64,000 nt of DNA from Azospirillum canadense (lineage in GTDB: Bacteria; Pseudomonadota; Alphaproteobacteria; Azospirillales; Azospirillaceae), in contig NZ_JAOQNG010000001.1 in the NCBI RefSeq assembly GCF_025961225.1, positions 1,339,001-1,403,000 on the forward strand, in the 5' to 3' direction. Of the stretch, positions 60,569-64,000 are shown piece by piece. The stretch's first letter is position 1. Each line of letters begins with the position of its first letter. The notes beneath the pieces are model-generated. The model did no database searches and was not told where the DNA came from. It was given only the letters and a program-made list of their open reading frames with translations. The position numbers were made by a program, and so were the translations under genes.

Positions 60569-62458
60569 TTACTGATTACCGGTCGCGAAGAACTGGTCGA
60601 TCCGCGCGTGGTGGATGTCGACCGGGTATTCCTTGCGCAGGGCGTTGCCGAACTGGGACATGATGTCGCTCTCCATGCCCTGGGCGACGGTGCTCTCGAC
60701 GCTCGCCAGATTGGCGTCGGATGCCTTCGGGTCGACCGGGATGACCTCCTTCAGGCGGGCGACGACCTGGGCGTCGCTGGACGTGCCTGTGACCACCTCG
60801 CCGGGCTTGGCGGCGAACAGCTTGCCGACCATCTCCGCCGGCAGACCTTCGACCGACTTGGCGTCGCGGGTGAAGGGGGCGGTCATGGCGAAGCTGCCGC
60901 CGGCCTGGGTGGCCACGTCCTGCGCCGCGGCCTCGGAGCCCTGCTTCAGCTTGCCGACAATCTCCTCCGCCTTGGCGGCGGCGGCCTGAGCACGCTTATC
61001 CTCCTGCCAGCCGGCGACGACCTGGTCGCGCACCTCGGCCAGCGGCTTCACCTTTGCCGGCGTCACGCCGTCGACGCGCACCGCGAAGAAGCTGTTGTTG
61101 GCGCCCTCGGTCAGGGTGGAGGTGGCGCCGGAGGCGAGCTGGAAGGCGGCCTTCAGCATGTTGGGCAGGTCCGGCTGGTCCGGGGCGGCGTTCTTGCCGT
61201 CCGGCGCCTTGCCGCTGCTGTCCACGGCGGCGATCTTGGAGACCTTCATGCCCTGGGCCTGGGCGACCTCATCCAGCGACGCGCCGCTGGCCAGCTGGTC
61301 CTCGACCCGATTGGCGATGGAGTAGACCGAGTCGAGCGCCTTTTCCTTCTGCATCTCGGCGAGCAGCTGGGCGCGCACGTCCTCGAAGCTCTTGGTGGCA
61401 CCCGGCTGGATGGCGGTCACCGCCAGCACGTGCCAGCCCAGGCCAGACTTGACAGGGCCGCCGACGGCGCCCTGCGCCAGCGCGAAGGCGGCGTCGCCGA
61501 TCTCCGGCAACTCGTTGCGGGCGATGTTGTCCAGCGTGATGGGGTCGACGCCGGCGTCCTTGGCGGCGGTGGGCAGCCCCTTGGCCTTGGCAGCCTCGGC
61601 GATGGCCTTCGCCTTCGCCTCGTCGTCCACGACCACCATCTCGATGGAGCGGCGCTCCGGCGTGCCGAACTCCGACGCGCGCTCGTCATAGGCGGCGCGC
61701 AGCTGATCGTCGGGGATCTGGATGTCCTTCGCCAGCGAATCGGGGGACAGCTGGGCGATGGTCAGCGCCCGGTACTCCGGCGCTGTGAAGCGGACCTGAT
61801 GGTCCTCGTAATAGCGGGTCAGCTCCGCGTCGTCGGGCACGCCGACGTCGCCGACGCTGGCGTTCGGCAGGGTGATCATCTCGGCCACGCGCTTCTCGCC
61901 GCGGTAGCGATAGAGATCCTCCACCAGCACCTTCGGCGGCGCCACGCCGGAGCTGACGGCGCCGGACACGAACTCGCGCGCCAGTTCGCGGCGCAGGATC
62001 GCGACGTAGCCGTCTTCCGTCAGCTGGTTGTTGCGCAGCACGGTGCGGAACAGCGCCGGGTCGAACTGGCCCTGCGGGTTGCGGAAGGCCGGTTCGTCGC
62101 CGATGCGCAGCCGGACGACGTCCGGACCGACGGCGATGCCCAGGTCGCGGGCCGCTTGGTCGTACAGCGCGCGCTGCACGAGCGCCGACAGCGACTGGTC
62201 CAGCAGGCCGAACTGGCGCGCCTGCTCGGCCGTCAGGTTGCCGCCGAACATCGGGCGCAGCCGCTCCATCTGGCGGCGGAACTCCTGGTCCAGCTCGACG
62301 CGGTCGATGTCCACCTTGCCGACCGACGCGACGGTGCTGGAGACGCCGCCTTTGCGGATCATGTCGCCGATGCCCCAGATTCCGAAGCTGAGGATCAGGA
62401 GCACGAACAGGATCTTGACGATCCACGAACCGGCGTAATTGCGGATGAACTGAAGCAT
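60569..62458 (-). CDS. ppiD: Peptidyl-prolyl cis-trans isomerase PpiD / SurA-N domain protein
   Basis: Membrane-anchored periplasmic folding factor. The 629-residue product has a short cytoplasmic start, one helix (residues about 14-33, VKILFVLLILSFGIWGIG), a SurA-like N-terminal chaperone region (about 36-200), a parvulin-type domain around residues 240-370 (ELPEIGDAAFALAQGAVGGPVKSGLGWHVLAV), and a further helical C-terminus. The length matches E. coli PpiD (623). It is divergent from tpiA and directly precedes trpE. Confidence 0.92.
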   Translation of the reverse strand: MLQFIRNYAGSWIVKILFVLLILSFGIWGIGDMIRKGGVSSTVASVGKVDIDRVELDQEFRRQMERLRPMFGGNLTAEQARQFGLLDQSLSALVQRALYDQAARDLGIAVGPDVVRLRIGDEPAFRNPQGQFDPALFRTVLRNNQLTEDGYVAILRRELAREFVSGAVSSGVAPPKVLVEDLYRYRGEKRVAEMITLPNASVGDVGVPDDAELTRYYEDHQVRFTAPEYRALTIAQLSPDSLAKDIQIPDDQLRAAYDERASEFGTPERRSIEMVVVDDEAKAKAIAEAAKAKGLPTAAKDAGVDPITLDNIARNELPEIGDAAFALAQGAVGGPVKSGLGWHVLAVTAIQPGATKSFEDVRAQLLAEMQKEKALDSVYSIANRVEDQLASGASLDEVAQAQGMKVSKIAAVDSSGKAPDGKNAAPDQPDLPNMLKAAFQLASGATSTLTEGANNSFFAVRVDGVTPAKVKPLAEVRDQVVAGWQEDKRAQAAAAKAEEIVGKLKQGSEAAAQDVATQAGGSFAMTAPFTRDAKSVEGLPAEMVGKLFAAKPGEVVTGTSSDAQVVARLKEVIPVDPKASDANLASVESTVAQGMESDIMSQFGNALRKEYPVDIHHARIDQFFATGNQ

Positions 62459-62697
62459 GGGACCCGAATGAGAGCGCGAAATTCGGCCGGTCGGCCGGGC
62501 GGGGCATCATAGGCACCCCGCGAAAGCCCGGCAACACCCCATTTCCCCCGTCATTTCGCCCCGGAAGTGGCGGCCGGAAAGGTGGATTCGCCAGCGGATT
62601 CGGATAGGTGGAAAATGCCCGCGCGGCTTGCTAGACAGGGTCCGCACTTCGCCAAAACAACCGAACACCAACCAATAATTCCGGAGGACCGAACCCG
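62459..62697. other. Divergent ppiD/tpiA intergenic region
   Basis: These 239 bases hold no gene. The tpiA Shine-Dalgarno GGAGG is at its right end (62682-62686). I could not pick a convincing -35/-10 pair for either direction. No inverted repeat longer than a few bases stands out. Confidence 0.5.
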
Positions 62698-63453
62698 ATG
62701 ACCGCTCGCCGCAAGCTGATCGCCGGAAACTGGAAGATGAACGGCCTGAAGGCCGACGGGCTGGATCTCGCCTCCGACCTCGCGGGGCGGCTGAAGGGGG
62801 CGGGCGCCGTCGCCTTCGACATGCTGGTCTGCCCGCCCTTCCCGCTGCTGTTCCCGGTCCACGAGGCCATCGCCGACAGCCCCCTGGCGCTGGGCGCCCA
62901 GGACTGCCACGCCGAGACCTCCGGCGCCCACACCGGCGACGTCAGCCCGGTGATGCTGAAGGACGCAGGCTGCCGCTTCGTCATCCTCGGCCATTCGGAG
63001 CGCCGCGCCGACCACGGCGAAACCGACGCGGAGATCGCCGCCAAGGCGGTGGCCGCCCACAAGGAAGGCCTGGTCGCCATCATTTGCGTCGGCGAGACGG
63101 AAGCGCAACGCGACGCGGGCCAAGCGAACGCCGTGGTGTCCACCCAGCTGAAGGGCTCGATCCCCAAAGGCGCCACCGCCGCCAACACGGTCATCGCCTA
63201 CGAGCCGGTGTGGGCCATCGGCACGGGGAAGACCGCGACGCCGGACGACGTGAAGGCGATGCACGCCCACATCCGCGCGGAGCTGGACGGCAAGGTCACG
63301 GAACCGGGCGCCGTGCGCATCCTCTACGGCGGCTCGGTCAAGCCCAGCAACGCGGCGGAGCTGATGGCGGTGGACAACGTGGACGGCGCGCTGGTCGGCG
63401 GCGCGTCGCTGAAGGCGGACGATTTCTGGGCCATCGGCGTCAGTTGCCGCTAG
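62698..63453 (+). CDS. tpiA: Triosephosphate isomerase
   Basis: Interconverts dihydroxyacetone phosphate and glyceraldehyde 3-phosphate. The 251-residue TIM barrel has the catalytic K13 in GNWKMNG, the catalytic His in ILGHSERR, the catalytic Glu in [11 protein letters not shown], and [11 protein letters not shown] near the C-terminus. GGAGG lies 11 nt before the ATG. It is followed by a terminator-like hairpin and secG. Confidence 0.97.
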   Translation: MTARRKLIAGNWKMNGLKADGLDLASDLAGRLKGAGAVAFDMLVCPPFPLLFPVHEAIADSPLALGAQDCHAETSGAHTGDVSPVMLKDAGCRFVILGHSERRADHGETDAEIAAKAVAAHKEGLVAIICVGETEAQRDAGQANAVVSTQLKGSIPKGATAANTVIAYEPVWAIGTGKTATPDDVKAMHAHIRAELDGKVTEPGAVRILYGGSVKPSNAAELMAVDNVDGALVGGASLKADDFWAIGVSCR

Positions 63454-63487
63454 CATATCGGACCGGTCCGCGCTAAAAACGATGGGC

Positions 63488-63586
63488 GCGCGCCACGGGC
63501 CCCTACCAAGGTCCGTGGCGCGCTGTTGGTTTGGGCGATCCTTTGGGGTCGCCCCTCGCTGCGTTGGGCGGTCCTTAGGGGCCGCC
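63488..63586 (+). terminator. Array of three hairpins between tpiA and secG
   Basis: First, an 11-bp perfect stem (GCGCGCCACGG 63488-63498, CCGTGGCGCGC 63513-63523) followed by TGTTGGTTT, a plausible terminator for tpiA. Second, GGGCGA/TCGCCC (63533-63538, 63549-63554). Third, an 8-bp stem with one G-U (63567-63574, 63579-63586) ending 28 nt before the secG ATG. The second and third may form a structured secG leader. Confidence 0.6.
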
Positions 63587-63614
63587 TTGGGATGGGCTCA
63601 AGGGAACGGGTTGC

Positions 63615-63947
63615 ATGGAATCGGTGATTCTGGTCATTCACCTGCTGATCGCTCTGGCGCTCGTCGGGGTCATCCTGATCCAGCGTTCGGAAGGCGGCGG
63701 TCTCGGCATCGGCGGCGGCAACATGGGCGGCATGATGACCACCCGCGGCACCGCCAACCTGCTGACGCGGACCACGGGCATCCTGGCCGGCTGCTTCATG
63801 GCGACCAGCCTGATCCTGGCGATCATGGCGGGGGCGCACACCCAGCCGGCCTCGATCATCGACACCATGCCGGCCCAGCCGGCGGCTCCGGCCGCACCCG
63901 CCCAGCCGGCGGCGCCGGCGCAGCCCGCCCCGCCCGTCGCCCAGTAA
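63615..63947 (+). CDS. secG: Preprotein translocase subunit SecG
   Basis: Small SecYEG subunit in the inner membrane. The 110-residue product has a first helix (SVILVIHLLIALALVGVILI), the conserved cytoplasmic loop QRSEGGGLGIGGGNMGGMMT-like segment with TTRGTANLLTRTTGIL, a second helix (about residues 52-72), and a Pro/Ala-rich C-terminal tail (QPAAPAAPAQPAAPAQPAPP). The tpiA-secG order is common in proteobacteria. 53 bases of unassigned sequence follow to the end of the window. Confidence 0.95.
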   Translation: MESVILVIHLLIALALVGVILIQRSEGGGLGIGGGNMGGMMTTRGTANLLTRTTGILAGCFMATSLILAIMAGAHTQPASIIDTMPAQPAAPAAPAQPAAPAQPAPPVAQ

Positions 63948-64000
63948 CGACGGCGCGGCACGGTCGGGTCTGACGCGAGAGGCGGCCTCCCCCGAAGCCG

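Overview
The window is a GC-rich (roughly two-thirds G+C by eye), densely coding chromosomal segment of an alphaproteobacterium. Gene content, the GTTC-N7-GTTC type LexA box upstream of lexA, the short prolyl-tRNA synthetase, LpxI instead of LpxH, RNase J, and the orders nuo-birA-coaX-rnj-mce and bamA-skp-fabZ-lpxA-lpxI-lpxB all fit Rhodospirillales, most likely Azospirillum or a close relative. The genus is inferred from memory of gene order, not from a search. I see no prophage, insertion sequence, CRISPR array, tRNA or rRNA. Codon use looks uniform, so this is core genome.

Layout. (1) 1-16.8 kb, plus strand: the 3' part of the complex I operon (nuoD, partial, to nuoN), running by short overlaps into birA, coaX, an RNase J gene, methylmalonyl-CoA epimerase, a DUF1467 membrane protein and a 3-methyladenine DNA glycosylase. 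(2) 17.4-19.3 kb: a hairpin-rich gene-free stretch with a good terminator, then two unrecognised genes. (3) 19.3-25.2 kb: proS, lolC and lolD, a Tat-exported dienelactone hydrolase, and on the minus strand a DMT permease and a lipoprotein. (4) 25.4-29.9 kb: dnaE and a convergent streptogramin-lyase-like beta-propeller. (5) 29.9-44.3 kb, plus strand: rpsB-tsf-pyrH-frr-uppS-cdsA-dxr-rseP-bamA-skp-fabZ-lpxA-lpxI-lpxB-gloA. This block joins translation factors to isoprenoid, phospholipid and lipid A synthesis and outer-membrane protein assembly. lpxD is missing from its usual place between skp and fabZ. (6) 44.3-51.2 kb: a divergent GNAT/LysR pair with an operator-like palindrome, gltA with a good sigma70 promoter, gltX, and comEC. 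(7) 51.2-62.5 kb: minus-strand trpG-trpD-trpC-moaC-moeA-lexA, a YibQ-type deacetylase, small unknown genes, a large palindromic repeat, trpE and ppiD. (8) 62.7-64 kb: tpiA and secG with a hairpin-rich gap between them.

No complete new defence or mobile system is visible. The points most worth a second look are the histidine-rich insertion in NuoL, the candidate small RNA region at 17.4-17.6 kb, the missing lpxD, the 28-bp-arm palindrome before trpE, the LexA operator lying between the -35 and -10 of its own promoter, and a perfect intrinsic terminator between rpsB and tsf.
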